Part shown: positions 63,920 to 64,000 of the stretch, piece by piece
Position numbering within the stretch: position 1 is the first letter of the stretch
How the letters are laid out: every line of letters begins with the position of its first letter
Origin: Azorhizobium caulinodans ORS 571
GTDB lineage: Bacteria > Pseudomonadota > Alphaproteobacteria > Rhizobiales > Xanthobacteraceae
Length of the DNA stretch: 64,000 bases
Reading direction: 5' to 3'
Assembly: GCF_000010525.1 (NCBI RefSeq)
Contig: NC_009937.1
Coordinates: 2,609,501 to 2,673,500, forward strand
The notes under the pieces: generated by a model
Told to the model about the DNA's origin: nothing
The model's database searches: none
What the model saw: only the letters and a program-made list of their open reading frames with translations
Program-made: the position numbers and the translations under genes

Positions 63920-64000
63920 GTGGTTCGGCTAGGTGCGCGGATGGTGGGATGTCATGCCCGGACCAGCTCCGGACACGACGGCCGTGCCTGAAGGTGCAGC

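Overview
The window is 64 kb of GC-rich, densely coded chromosome. Gene content suggests an alphaproteobacterium of the Hyphomicrobiales, probably Xanthobacteraceae-like. The evidence is the PlsX-FabH-IHF alpha-MerR order, Usg, ExoD, EipB (DUF1849), a class II DAHP synthase, the ubiquinol-cytochrome c chaperone, and a CIRCE-controlled groESL. The genus is inference; no rRNA is present. There is one tRNA gene, tRNA-Pro(GGG). I see no CRISPR array, integrase, transposase or prophage, so the window is mostly housekeeping core with one catabolic region at the right end.

Layout. 1-4.6 kb: the 3' end of topoisomerase IB, a DUF892 ferritin-like protein, a cysteine hydrolase, a DUF2975 membrane protein paired with a small HTH regulator, and two translationally coupled exported proteins, one a beta-lactamase-fold serine hydrolase. 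4.6-7.4 kb: tRNA-Pro, a Na/Pi-cotransporter/PhoU protein and a short RlpA protein. 7.6-13.3 kb (minus): CBP3-like chaperone, DUF177, plsX, fabH, ihfA and a MerR-type regulator with a very long disordered linker. 13.5-20.2 kb: BamE lipoprotein, threonine dehydratase-like enzyme, an LpxH-like phosphoesterase coupled to a GT4 glycosyltransferase, a FAH-family hydrolase, YbdK-like ligase and RsmE. 20.5-25.5 kb (minus): cytochrome c, FolD, Tgt, QueA, ExoD and Usg. 25.6-28.1 kb: CIRCE, groES and groEL, followed by an unusual 84-bp tandem repeat carrying extra copies of the groEL 3' end. 28.1-38.4 kb: MgtC/SapB, a SUKH-like protein, a GT39 membrane protein, acylphosphatase, EipB, RidA, GDPD, DUF4424, a FemAB-like acyltransferase, an Anbu peptidase and a small P-loop kinase. 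38.4-43.5 kb (minus): gyrA, LysE, coaD and two tandem cyclophilins. 43.7-53.6 kb: DUF2306, an exported MetX-like hydrolase, GNAT, class II DAHP synthase, a Bcr/CflA-type MFS pump, glutathione reductase and a large GT2.

53.6-64 kb is the accessory catabolic region. An IclR (PcaR-like) regulator and a 3-hydroxyacyl-CoA dehydrogenase-like gene diverge from a six-gene plus-strand operon. That operon encodes an ABC substrate-binding protein, muconolactone isomerase, a YciI protein, an SDR, a cyclase-family hydrolase and a 3-oxoadipate enol-lactonase-like hydrolase. The shared intergenic region carries two palindromes of identical design (TGTTCG-N5-CGAACA), one facing each operon, so it looks like a self-contained regulon for a lactone or muconate-type substrate. 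The muconate-forming and lactonizing enzymes are not in the window. A TetR regulator, a sugar-isomerase-like TIM barrel and a DUF993 aldolase-like gene follow and run off the right edge.

Most promising novel observations: the groEL tail triplication, the linker-expanded MerR protein, the operator-paired catabolic regulon, a perfect 16-bp-arm palindrome at 44.1 kb, a Tgt that appears to lack two of three zinc cysteines, and a stand-alone Anbu peptidase.
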